Positions 7,405-15,345 of a stretch of 47,567 bases of DNA are shown here, piece by piece. The notes beneath the pieces are model-generated. The model searched no databases and was not told the origin of the DNA. It was given only the letters and a program-made list of their open reading frames with translations. Both the position numbers and the translations under genes were made by a program. How positions within the stretch are numbered: position 1 is the first letter of the stretch; every line of letters begins with the position of its first letter. The DNA is from Pseudomonas endophytica (GTDB taxonomy: Bacteria; Pseudomonadota; Gammaproteobacteria; Pseudomonadales; Pseudomonadaceae): positions 1 through 47,567 of the forward strand of contig NZ_LLWH01000135.1 of the NCBI RefSeq assembly GCF_001411475.1, given 5' to 3'.

Positions 7405-8359
7405 ACCGCTCTCTGCGCGCAAGGTGCAACAGGCACTGACGTACTTGGCCAAGCTTAATAGCGATGATCCATCGCGGGTCGAACAGGCTCGCGAGCAACT
7501 GGCGCGCTGGCGTAATCAAAGTCGCGAGCATGAAAGCGCTTGGCTGGAGGCCGAGCGGCGCTGGCAGATGATCCATCGCTTAACCCCGCAGTTGCGTGGC
7601 ACCGTGCAATCACACCCGGTCAACCTAAGCCGCCGCCGTTTGTTGCGCCAAGGCACCGGGTTATTAGCGGTGATTGGCGCTTCGGGCTGGTTAAGTTGGC
7701 TGTGGCGCGAGACAGCTCCTTACGAACAATCGCTGTTGACTGAGCACGCCGAACCGGCCCGCCCTGTCACCCTGCCCGATGGCAGCCAGTTGCTGCTAGC
7801 TGCCGAGTCCAATGTGCACGTGACCTTCAGTCATGCTCAGCGTGAGGTGATGCTGCTGCATGGCAACGTGTACTTCGACGTGGCCCACGAAATGCTGCGT
7901 CGTTTTGTAATCAACACCCGGCTGGGTCAGGTCACGGTGCTAGGCACTGCGTTCAGTGTCAGTGATCGCGGCGGCTGCATTCAGGTGGCGGTAGCCCGTG
8001 GTCGAGTCCAAGTGCAAGGGCTTAGTGGAGAAGCAAAAATCCTCACGGCGGGCCAACACGTGAGCATCAACATGCGAGGCGAGGTCACCGCTTTCAACCC
8101 ACATCGTCAAGTGAGCCCGGATATTGAAAACTGGCGAAACGGTTGGTGGTCGTACACCGATGCGCCGCTCTCAGAGGTACTCGCCGAGTACAACGCCTAC
8201 GCGATACGGCCGGTGGAGATCAGCTCAGAAGCGGCAAGTTTGCGGCTGACTGGCAGCTTTCCTAGTGATCGACCAGACATGCTGCTGCATGCCCTGCCCC
8301 GGATCTTGCCGGTGCAACTGGTAAGTAAAGCCGGTGAAACTTACGTGCAATTACGTTGA
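7397..8359 (+). CDS. fecR-like: FecR-type anti-sigma factor / sigma regulator
   Basis: A 320-residue inner-membrane regulator. The cytosolic N-terminal domain (about 8-60, DUF4880-type, with the WRNQSREHESAWLEAERRW signature) binds the sigma factor. One membrane segment sits near residues 78-95 (RRRLLRQGTGLLAVIGASGW). The periplasmic FecR domain (about 120-215: VTLPDGSQLLLAAESNV, then VTVLGTAFSV) is followed by a C-terminal secretin/TonB short-N-like domain (about 250-320) that contacts the receptor's signalling domain. The arginine pair before the membrane segment resembles the twin-arginine-like motif reported in FecR proteins. It overlaps the sigma gene by 8 bases and is followed by the receptor 68 bases later. 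Confidence 0.93.
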   Translation: MSEPLSARKVQQALTYLAKLNSDDPSRVEQAREQLARWRNQSREHESAWLEAERRWQMIHRLTPQLRGTVQSHPVNLSRRRLLRQGTGLLAVIGASGWLSWLWRETAPYEQSLLTEHAEPARPVTLPDGSQLLLAAESNVHVTFSHAQREVMLLHGNVYFDVAHEMLRRFVINTRLGQVTVLGTAFSVSDRGGCIQVAVARGRVQVQGLSGEAKILTAGQHVSINMRGEVTAFNPHRQVSPDIENWRNGWWSYTDAPLSEVLAEYNAYAIRPVEISSEAASLRLTGSFPSDRPDMLLHALPRILPVQLVSKAGETYVQLR

Positions 8360-8398
8360 AAAAGTTTGAGGGGTAAACGCGTCGAGGTCCGTCTTCAT
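8357..8398 (+). promoter_or_regulatory. Candidate ECF-sigma-dependent promoter of the receptor gene
   Basis: Just after the fecR-like stop there is an A-rich block (GAAAAAG, 8358-8364), a G-rich spacer and CGTC-containing sequences (8380-8383 and 8390-8393). An A-rich -35 block with a GTC-type -10 is the general look of FecI-class promoters in pseudomonads. It is placed where the FecI-dependent fecA promoter should be. The spacing is only read by eye. Confidence 0.35.
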
Positions 8399-8427
8399 CC
8401 ATAACCACACTCGAGTCAGGACTGACC

Positions 8428-10806
8428 ATGTCGCATTACGCCTCACCTTATCGCGCCCCGCTGAGCCGCTTGGCGCTGGCTTGCTCTTTGCTATTAGGGG
8501 CCGGCAGCGCGCTCGCAGACAACACTACCCCGCTGAACTTGAACCTACCTTCGCAACCGCTTGAATCGGCGGTTCATACCCTGGCCCGTGAAGGAGGCGT
8601 TGCTATTGCGGCTGATAGCCAACTATTAGTCGGGCGCAGTACTCAGCCGCTGTCAGGCCAATACACCTTGCAGCAAGCGCTGCATCTTCTGTTAGCTAAC
8701 ACCGGGCTGGTGGCCCAGGAAGAAAACGGTGTGATCGTACTGCGCCAAGACAGCAGCGACGGCGCTCTGAATCTGGGGGAAACGCGAGTTACGGGTGCAG
8801 GTCTGGGCGCGAGTGATTTGCCTGAGGCTTACAGTGGCGATCAAGTGGCGACCGGGGCGCGTTTGGGGTTGCTCGGTGACACAAACATTATGGATACGCC
8901 GTTCAACATCACCGCCTATACCGCGCAAGCCATCGAAAACCAGCAGAGCGGCACCGTCGGAGCAGTACTGCGCAATGACCCCTCAGTGCGTTTCAGCACC
9001 GGTGAAGGCCATGCCTATGAGAACTTCATGATCCGTGGCTACTCGCTTGACTCCTCCGAACTCGCGCTTAACGGCCTGTACGGCATGGCACCTGATGGCC
9101 ACGTGCCTACCGAGTTTTTGGATCGAGTTGAAGTCCTCAAGGGGCCTGGTGCTCTATTGTCGGGCATGGCCCCCAGTGGCGGAGTGGGCGGCGTGATTAA
9201 TCTGGTGCCCAAACGCGCGCTAGAAGCACCCTTGACCCGCCTGACCACCAGCTATGTGTCGGACGGCTATTTTGCCGAGCATCTGGATTTTAGTCGGCGC
9301 TTGGGCGATGAACAACGCTTCGGCATTCGCTTCAATGGCGTGTATGGCGATGGCGATACCGGGGTCGACAATCAATCCAAAGAACGCACACTGGCCTCGC
9401 TAGCCGTGGACTATCGTGGCGATGGATGGAAGCTTGCACTAGACGCCTACGAGACTCACGAGCGCGCCATCAATGGCAGCCCGATGATGGTCGGTTTCAG
9501 CGACATTGGCCATGTGCTTAAGGCGCCTAAGGCCGATACCAACATCCTTGAAGGCATCACCGCCAAGCAGATCAGCAAGGCGGTTATCGTGCGCGGCGAG
9601 TATGAACTCAATGACGACTGGACCACATTCGCCAGCGTTGGCAGCTCCAAAAGTCGCTACAAGGGTTTCCTCAACGGTACGCGTCTGCGGGTTAACAATG
9701 ACAAGGGCGACGCCACCGGCGAAACCTATAACCAGGCCGGTTATACCGACAGCACCGCTTATGAAGCAGGTGTTCGTGGACGCGTGAGCACTGGACCGGT
9801 GGACCACCAACTGGTGTTCTCCGCCAGCCTCTTGCACCAGAACATTGGCCGAGCGCCGACCGTCACCGGCGCGCGCTACCCGAGCAACATTTATCACCCG
9901 GGCAAGCCGATTATTGCCGGGAGTACGGGATCGAGCGTTAAAACCGGCGACAACACGCTCTCCAGCTTCGCGATTGCTGACACCTTGGCGTTCGCCGATG
10001 ACAAAGTTTTGCTGACCCTCGGCGCTCGCTCGCAACGCGTCCGTCAGCAGATGAGTTCGCCCAAGTCTTATGACGAACACGCCATCACCCCAGCTGTTGG
10101 ACTGGTGGTTAAACCCTGGGATGCACCCGTGTCGTTGTATGCCAACTATATCGAGGGGCTGACTCAAGGCAGTACGGTGGGTGATGTCACTGCAGCCAAC
10201 TACGGCGACCAGTTCGCGCCCTACAAGGCCAAACAATTAGAAGCAGGCGTGAAATGGGACATGGGCACGTTTACTCATACATTAAGTGCCTTCCAAATTG
10301 AGAAGCCCAGCCTGATTCTCGACAAAGCCAGCAACCTGTACAGCGACGACGGCAAACAACGTAACCGCGGCGTGGAATGGAACATGTTCGGCTCGGTCAT
10401 TCCTTCTGTGCGGCTACTGGGCGGGGTTACGTACACCCACGCGGAGTTGACCCGTACCGCTAACGGCGCCCTCGACGGCAATACAGCACGCGGCGTACCC
10501 AAATGGTCTGCCAACTTGGGTGCCGAGTGGGACACACCGTGGATAGAGGGTCTGACCCTAAACACACTGGTCATCCACAGCAGCTCGCAATACCTCAACG
10601 ACGCCAACACGCTGAAGATCCCGCAGTGGACGCGTTACGACCTAGGCGCTCGCTACAGTACGCGCATCTTGAGCAAAGACGTGGTGCTGCGCGCTAGCCT
10701 AGAAAACGTTGAAAACCGCTCTTACTGGGCTGGTGTGTTCAACGATGGTTTTGCCACGGTGAGCGAGCCGCGAACCCTAAAACTCTCAACCAGTATCGAC
10801 TTCTGA
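8428..10806 (+). CDS. FecA-type TonB-dependent siderophore receptor with STN signalling domain
   Basis: A 792-residue outer-membrane receptor and transducer. The signal peptide ends near residue 31 (GSALA-D). The STN signalling domain spans about 34-110 (LNLPSQPLESAVHTLAREGGVAIAA... QQALHLLLANTGLVA). The plug covers about 140-265, with MDTPFNITAYTAQAIEN and VLKGPGALLSGMAPSGGVGGVINLVPKR. The 22-strand barrel follows and ends in STSIDF with a C-terminal Phe. The STN domain and the adjacent sigma/FecR genes make it a cell-surface signalling receptor. The linked enterochelin-type esterase suggests a catecholate (enterobactin-like) ferric siderophore as ligand. The stop is 7 bases before the esterase start, so the two are co-transcribed. 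Confidence 0.93.
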   Translation: MSHYASPYRAPLSRLALACSLLLGAGSALADNTTPLNLNLPSQPLESAVHTLAREGGVAIAADSQLLVGRSTQPLSGQYTLQQALHLLLANTGLVAQEENGVIVLRQDSSDGALNLGETRVTGAGLGASDLPEAYSGDQVATGARLGLLGDTNIMDTPFNITAYTAQAIENQQSGTVGAVLRNDPSVRFSTGEGHAYENFMIRGYSLDSSELALNGLYGMAPDGHVPTEFLDRVEVLKGPGALLSGMAPSGGVGGVINLVPKRALEAPLTRLTTSYVSDGYFAEHLDFSRRLGDEQRFGIRFNGVYGDGDTGVDNQSKERTLASLAVDYRGDGWKLALDAYETHERAINGSPMMVGFSDIGHVLKAPKADTNILEGITAKQISKAVIVRGEYELNDDWTTFASVGSSKSRYKGFLNGTRLRVNNDKGDATGETYNQAGYTDSTAYEAGVRGRVSTGPVDHQLVFSASLLHQNIGRAPTVTGARYPSNIYHPGKPIIAGSTGSSVKTGDNTLSSFAIADTLAFADDKVLLTLGARSQRVRQQMSSPKSYDEHAITPAVGLVVKPWDAPVSLYANYIEGLTQGSTVGDVTAANYGDQFAPYKAKQLEAGVKWDMGTFTHTLSAFQIEKPSLILDKASNLYSDDGKQRNRGVEWNMFGSVIPSVRLLGGVTYTHAELTRTANGALDGNTARGVPKWSANLGAEWDTPWIEGLTLNTLVIHSSSQYLNDANTLKIPQWTRYDLGARYSTRILSKDVVLRASLENVENRSYWAGVFNDGFATVSEPRTLKLSTSIDF

Positions 10807-10813
10807 GGTCAGC

Positions 10814-12427
10814 ATGAGCCGTTTTAATCGCTTGAGCCTTGGCTGCTTTTTTAGCGCCGTGGCCTGCGCGTCAGCCGTGGCAATCGAGCCACTGAGCCAA
10901 GGTCAGAGTGTGCGCGCCAACATTGATCAGGCGCAGCCACCCCGTTGGCGGATAACACTCAATGCAGGGGATTTGATCCAAGGCAAGGTCGTGGGTGATG
11001 TCAGCCTGCGCCTACTCAACGCACAGGCTCAACCTCTGCGTTTGTTGGTCGATGGTGCGGATCTGCCTCGTGACTTTATGTTTGTCGCCGCTCAAGACGG
11101 GCAGTACCTATTGCGCGCAGAGCCGCTGGCAAGCCGCCCTCAAGCTGAGTTCACACTGACCTTGAACCAGGTCTTGCCACTGAGCCAACAACACCCTTCG
11201 CCGCCGCCACTGCTTAGCCCAACACTGCGTCACTTGGCTGAGCAACTGGAACAGGGCGGTTCCTCACAAGCATTCTGGAAAGACCGAGAGCAACAAGGAA
11301 CGCCGCTGGTCGAAGCCGTAAATGACAGCCCTAACGAGCGGTTAGTCACGTTTTTGTGGCGCGGTGCTCAGCGCAATGTGCGCTTGTTTGGCGCACCTTC
11401 TGGCGGCCATGATCTGTTGCAGCGCTTGGCCGAGAGTGACGTTTGGTACGCCAGCTACCGTGTGCCATCCAGCGCCCGTCTCAGCTATCAATTAGCCCCA
11501 GATGTGCCAGAAGCTGGGGATCGTCGGACCCTACTGGCGACGGCTCAGCGCGACCCACTTAATCCACACCGCTTTGGTAACCACAATTATGAGCCCAGCG
11601 TGACCCGCTCAATCATGGAGTTACCCGATGCTGCGCCTCAGCCGTGGTCGCGCAAGCGCGTGGACGTAGCGCTCGGCACGTTACAACGTGCGTCCCTGAC
11701 CAGTAGCATTTTAGGCAACACCCGCGACGTATATGTCTACCGACCTGCGGGCTGGCAGAACACGGGCAACGACCGTGGCTTGCTGGTGCTGTTCGATGCT
11801 CACGCCTACACACGCCAAGTGCCCACACCGGCCATTCTGGATAACTTAATTGCCGATGGCCTCATCCCACCCACCGCGGCCTTGATCATAGCCAACCCAA
11901 GTGACGAAACCCGGCCCGTTGAGCTGCCTCCCAACCCGGAGTTCGCCCGTTTCATGGCTGAAGAATTGATGCCGTGGGCCGAACAACAAGGCTTGAGTGC
12001 CGAGGCCAAGCATACGGTTGTGGCGGGTTCCAGTTATGGCGGTTTGGCGTCAGCCTGGCTTGGGCTTAAACACCCAGAGCTGTTTGGCAATGTGCTGAGC
12101 TTATCCGGTTCGTATTGGTGGAGCCCGGCTGGCACTGAAGATCAGTGGCTCACTCGTCAATACGTCACTAGCCCTCGCCTGCCCTTGCGCTTCTACCTGC
12201 AAGCTGGGTTATTTGAAGGCAAGCCCGGCGCCTCCAGCGCTGGGATTTTGGACAGCAACCGGCAGTTGCGCAACGTCTTGCAGGCTAAAGGCTACTCGGT
12301 AGATCACGTCGAATACGCCAGTGGTCACGACTACCTGCAATGGCGCGGCTCACTGGCGTGTGGCTTGATCAGCCTGCTCGGCATTAGCTCGGATACGCCC
12401 AAAGCGTGCGTACCGATCGCGCTATAA
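10814..12427 (+). CDS. Periplasmic enterochelin esterase-like hydrolase
   Basis: A 537-residue alpha/beta-hydrolase of the Fes/IroD/IroE/PfeE family. It starts with a signal peptide (MSRFNRLSLGCFFSAVACASAVA), so it acts in the periplasm, unlike cytoplasmic Fes. An N-terminal beta-rich region (about 25-120) precedes the esterase N-terminal domain (about 165-245: LVTFLWRGAQRNVRLF). The catalytic domain has nucleophile S407 in AGSSYGG, and its catalytic histidine is H505 in ASGHDYLQW. LSGSYWW after the nucleophile matches Fes. The role inferred is cleaving a triscatecholate trilactone siderophore to release iron, as PfeE does in Pseudomonas aeruginosa. It follows the receptor by 7 bases, with GAGG as ribosome binding site, and is probably under the same ECF sigma control. 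Confidence 0.9.
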   Translation: MSRFNRLSLGCFFSAVACASAVAIEPLSQGQSVRANIDQAQPPRWRITLNAGDLIQGKVVGDVSLRLLNAQAQPLRLLVDGADLPRDFMFVAAQDGQYLLRAEPLASRPQAEFTLTLNQVLPLSQQHPSPPPLLSPTLRHLAEQLEQGGSSQAFWKDREQQGTPLVEAVNDSPNERLVTFLWRGAQRNVRLFGAPSGGHDLLQRLAESDVWYASYRVPSSARLSYQLAPDVPEAGDRRTLLATAQRDPLNPHRFGNHNYEPSVTRSIMELPDAAPQPWSRKRVDVALGTLQRASLTSSILGNTRDVYVYRPAGWQNTGNDRGLLVLFDAHAYTRQVPTPAILDNLIADGLIPPTAALIIANPSDETRPVELPPNPEFARFMAEELMPWAEQQGLSAEAKHTVVAGSSYGGLASAWLGLKHPELFGNVLSLSGSYWWSPAGTEDQWLTRQYVTSPRLPLRFYLQAGLFEGKPGASSAGILDSNRQLRNVLQAKGYSVDHVEYASGHDYLQWRGSLACGLISLLGISSDTPKACVPIAL

Positions 12428-12658
12428 CCCTGCTGAGCAGACGGATGCACTAGCACTTCGCAGGTATCCGCCTGCACCACCGCTGAGCTATTAATCCGCT
12501 GAAGCTAAAGGATCCAACACTGCACCGACTCAAGGGTTCGACAGTTCATCGGGAGACGCTCTTATTACCTGTATTGCCCACCGGGCGCCTCTGCGAAAAG
12601 TGAATAAAAGCGCATACAATTGCCATCACCTTCGCATACAAGACAGTCCGGTCAATTC

Positions 12659-13819
12659 ATGGCGCTCGACCCTTTCACTTTATTGACCCTGACCATTGCG
12701 CTAGCCGCGGCTGCCGCACTCTATCTGGCTATCGAATGGCGAAGCATCCGTGAGCCTTCACTAATGTATTGGAGCGCAGGCTTTGCAACCATTGCCGTGG
12801 GCTCAACCCTAGCGCTGTTGCGCAGTAAGGGGATGCTGTTTATCGGTATCTGGTTCGCCAATGGCTTACTGGTGGTAGCCCATTGGCTGTTTCTGCTTGG
12901 GGTTGCACGCTTTACCCAGACGCAATTGTCACGACGTTGGTATCTGGTCTTTGTTGTTTGGACGTTACTGTTGGTCATTCCGCATGACCCGTCATGGTCC
13001 AGGATTACCCTGCTGATTAACTCGCTATTAGTTGCCTCTTTATCGCTCAAGGCCAGCGGGCTGCTACGCCCGCACGGTAGCTCATTGAGCGTGGGGGCCG
13101 TGCAGTTGCGCTATGTGCTGCTAATCCACGGGCTGTTCTATTGCGTCAAGTCAGTCTTCGCGGTGCTACCGGGTGAGTTGATTGACCTTGCCGCGTTTCA
13201 AGGCCAGATCATTCAGATCTCGCTGGTTGAAGGGGCCATGGCAATTATGCTGATTGCATTGTCGATGACCGGAACTGAACGCTACCGACGCGAACAACAA
13301 ATCGCACGTCTCGCCGCTCGCGACCCACTGACCGCCCTGTACAACCGTCGCGCCCTCGAAATGCGAGCGCCGCCCTTATTGAACAGTGTTTCGGCCGCTC
13401 AACCTGGCGCCTTACTGTTGATCGACATTGATAACTTCAAGCTGATTAACGATCTATTTGGGCACACGGCGGGCGATCGACTGCTGGTCACTCTAAGCGA
13501 AATGATTCGTGGGGTACTGCCCAAAGATGCGTTGGCTGCCCGGCTGGGAGGTGATGAATTCGTAATTCTGTTACGCAATGCCTCTAGCGAACGAATTGAG
13601 GCGCTGGCAAGCGCTCTGCGCGACCCGTTTTACCTCGCCACCTCACAAACATTCGTCACGCCACAAGCGGTAACCCTGAGCATCGGCGCCGAGCTGTTCG
13701 ACCAGCGACCCGCCAGCCTAAGCCAGCTAATTGAGTTAGGCGACGCTGCGCTCTACGCGTCCAAGCGCGGAGGCCGTAACAGCTTGAAGTTGGTAGATCG
13801 GACGATCGCCAATCACTGA
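12659..13819 (+). CDS. Membrane-bound diguanylate cyclase (GGDEF)
   Basis: A 386-residue protein with about six hydrophobic helices in the first 205 residues (no recognised MASE-type name) and a C-terminal GGDEF domain (about 215-380). The active-site loop is intact: GGDEF at 297-301 in ARLGGDEFVILL. Upstream are DPLTALYNRRALE and LLIDIDNFKLINDLFGH, the metal- and GTP-binding signatures. It should make cyclic-di-GMP from two GTP at the inner membrane. The position of the inhibitory I-site (RxxD five residues before the motif) is not conserved, so product inhibition by that site is unlikely. I chose the ATG at 12659; an in-frame TTG at 12620 would add 13 non-conserved residues. The preceding 231 bases (12428-12658) hold no recognisable gene. 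Confidence 0.9.
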   Translation: MALDPFTLLTLTIALAAAAALYLAIEWRSIREPSLMYWSAGFATIAVGSTLALLRSKGMLFIGIWFANGLLVVAHWLFLLGVARFTQTQLSRRWYLVFVVWTLLLVIPHDPSWSRITLLINSLLVASLSLKASGLLRPHGSSLSVGAVQLRYVLLIHGLFYCVKSVFAVLPGELIDLAAFQGQIIQISLVEGAMAIMLIALSMTGTERYRREQQIARLAARDPLTALYNRRALEMRAPPLLNSVSAAQPGALLLIDIDNFKLINDLFGHTAGDRLLVTLSEMIRGVLPKDALAARLGGDEFVILLRNASSERIEALASALRDPFYLATSQTFVTPQAVTLSIGAELFDQRPASLSQLIELGDAALYASKRGGRNSLKLVDRTIANH

Positions 13820-13866
13820 TTTGGCGCTTTTACAGTGCCGCACTTCTCACCTGGAAGTCTTAGCAC

Positions 13867-13980
13867 ATGAACGCCCCCTTGCTCGGCAGTTGTGTGTGCG
13901 GCGCTGTTAACTACCGAAAGGCATCAGCAGCCATTCAGTGTCGCCTGTGGGCGCTCGCCCGCGAAGAAAAACGGTCGTAA
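13867..13980 (+). pseudogene. 5' remnant of a GFA-family gene
   Basis: An ATG preceded at good spacing by GGAAG opens a 37-codon frame whose first 17 codons read as the N-terminus of a GFA (glutathione-dependent formaldehyde-activating-like, zinc-binding) protein: a short lead, then GSCVCGAVNY, the conserved first CxC zinc motif. After that the family similarity stops and the frame runs antisense into the 3' end of the YeeE gene before TAA at 13978-13980. It looks like the leftover start of a GFA gene whose body was deleted where the YeeE gene now ends. Chance is possible for so short a match, but the CxCGAV block, start codon and ribosome site coincide. Confidence 0.5.
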
Positions 13981-15135
13981 GCGCACGCCCACGCTGTTAC
14001 CCAAAAACGCAGCCACTAGCCACACCCACCCGTGCAGGCTGCCCGAAGCGATGCCACTGAAGTACGCACCAATGTTGCAGCCGTAGGCCAGTCGCGAGCC
14101 ATAGCCGAGCAGTAAACCGCCAATCACGGCCGCCAACAGGGAGCGCCCGGGGATTTTAAGGCTTGGCGCAAATCGCCCGGCCAAGCCCGCAGCCAAGAGC
14201 GCACCGAGAATAATGCCCACGTCCATGACACTGGTGATGTCTTCCCAGACCGGTGCAGCTAGCGCTTTGGCATTACTGGGCACTTGCCAGAAACCCCAAC
14301 CGCTGACGTCTACGCCCAGCCCGCTGATGACCTTGGCGCCCCAGAGGGCGAACGCCGAAGTAATGCCCCATGGGCGTCCGGCCAAGGCCAGCGTGGCGTA
14401 GTTGAGTAAGGCTAGGCCAATCGCTCCCCAAATCAATGGCCATGGCCCGCGAAGAAAGCGCCGCAGCCCGTGATGTTCAGTGCTCACGCCTTCTTCTAGC
14501 TGTCCATGACGGGCTTTTTCTAGGCGCACAGTGACCGCCGCAATGACCCCGAAAATGACTAGGTTTACGAGTAACGCAGGCACGACGCCGAAGCTTTTGA
14601 CGATGGAAGTTGCCGGAAACGAAGGCAACGCAAACCACCAGTCGACATGCTGAGTGGCGATGACTGAGCCACTGATAAAGAACAACAACGTCACCAGCAT
14701 TCGTGCGTTGCCTCCGCCCACGGTGAATAACGTCCCCGATGCGCAGCCGCCGCCTAATTGCATGCCGATGCCGAAAATAAACGCGCCGAACACCACAGAA
14801 ATGCCCACCGGGGCAACTAGCCCGACCACTGGCTGACCGAACAGCGTGCCTGACCCTAAGGCCGGGAAAAACAGCAACACCGCCACTGCCAACATGACCA
14901 TTTGCGCGCGCAGGCCAGCACCGCGTCGATCATTGATAAACACCCGCCAAGCCGAAGTAAAACCAAAGGCTGCGTGGTACAGCGTCACCCCTAAGGCGGC
15001 GCCCACGGCGAGCAATAACACTTGGCGAGTACCCACGGTGTTGTGCAGAAACACAGCGCCTTGCAACAACAAGATGCAAGCTATCAGGGGCGCATAGCTT
15101 TTGCGCTCTGGTGTCATAGATAGGGAACGGCTCAT
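13924..15135 (-). CDS. YeeE/YedE-family (DUF395) sulfur-compound transporter
   Basis: A 403-residue polytopic inner-membrane protein with about ten helices arranged as two pseudo-repeats. The hallmark GIGMQLGGGCASGTLFTVGGG (about 120-140) and its counterpart LLGYGSRLAYGCNIGAYFSGIASGSLHGWVW (about 350-380) each contain the conserved cysteine of the YeeE/YedE fold. Thiosulfate uptake through these cysteines is known for the homologue TsuA/YeeE; here the substrate is inferred as thiosulfate or another reduced sulfur species. No TusA-like gene is next to it. The start ATG at 15135 gives an extended cytoplasmic N-terminus; a second in-frame ATG lies six codons in. The 3' end overlaps the antisense GFA remnant. 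Confidence 0.9.
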   Translation of the reverse strand: MSRSLSMTPERKSYAPLIACILLLQGAVFLHNTVGTRQVLLLAVGAALGVTLYHAAFGFTSAWRVFINDRRGAGLRAQMVMLAVAVLLFFPALGSGTLFGQPVVGLVAPVGISVVFGAFIFGIGMQLGGGCASGTLFTVGGGNARMLVTLLFFISGSVIATQHVDWWFALPSFPATSIVKSFGVVPALLVNLVIFGVIAAVTVRLEKARHGQLEEGVSTEHHGLRRFLRGPWPLIWGAIGLALLNYATLALAGRPWGITSAFALWGAKVISGLGVDVSGWGFWQVPSNAKALAAPVWEDITSVMDVGIILGALLAAGLAGRFAPSLKIPGRSLLAAVIGGLLLGYGSRLAYGCNIGAYFSGIASGSLHGWVWLVAAFLGNSVGVRLRPFFFAGERPQATLNGC

Positions 15136-15300
15136 TAAGAATCTCAGTACGTTAGACGTGAAGAAGTGCGAAGGCGATCAGTATAAACCCCGAAGCTGTT
15201 TATGCAGCGTTGTGGATTTAGAGGCCTATAACGGCGTGCAATAAGAACCTCAGAACACAAAATAGACAGAAATCTCCCTAACTATCTTCTGGGCCATTCG

Positions 15301-15324
15301 TTTGAAGCACTAGACCACTTCAAA
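15301..15324. promoter_or_regulatory. Inverted repeat in the leader of the third receptor gene
   Basis: TTTGAAG (15301-15307) and CTTCAAA (15318-15324) form a perfect 7-bp inverted repeat with a 10-base spacer, ending 6 bases before the AAGGAG ribosome binding site of the receptor. It could be an operator or a leader hairpin. No Fur-type site is obvious in this intergenic region (15136-15345). Confidence 0.35.
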
Positions 15325-15345
15325 ACTGACAAGGAGTCAGCTGCA

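Noticed and set aside
9439..10236. 265-codon open frame on the minus strand inside the FecA-type receptor gene
   Set aside because: It is antisense to a clearly conserved receptor barrel; its product shows no family motifs and the frame follows from the codon bias of the plus strand.
12428..12658. Possible small gene or regulatory RNA between esterase and diguanylate cyclase
   Set aside because: Only short weak inverted repeats (for example GCAGG...CCTGC near 12460) and no coding pattern were seen.
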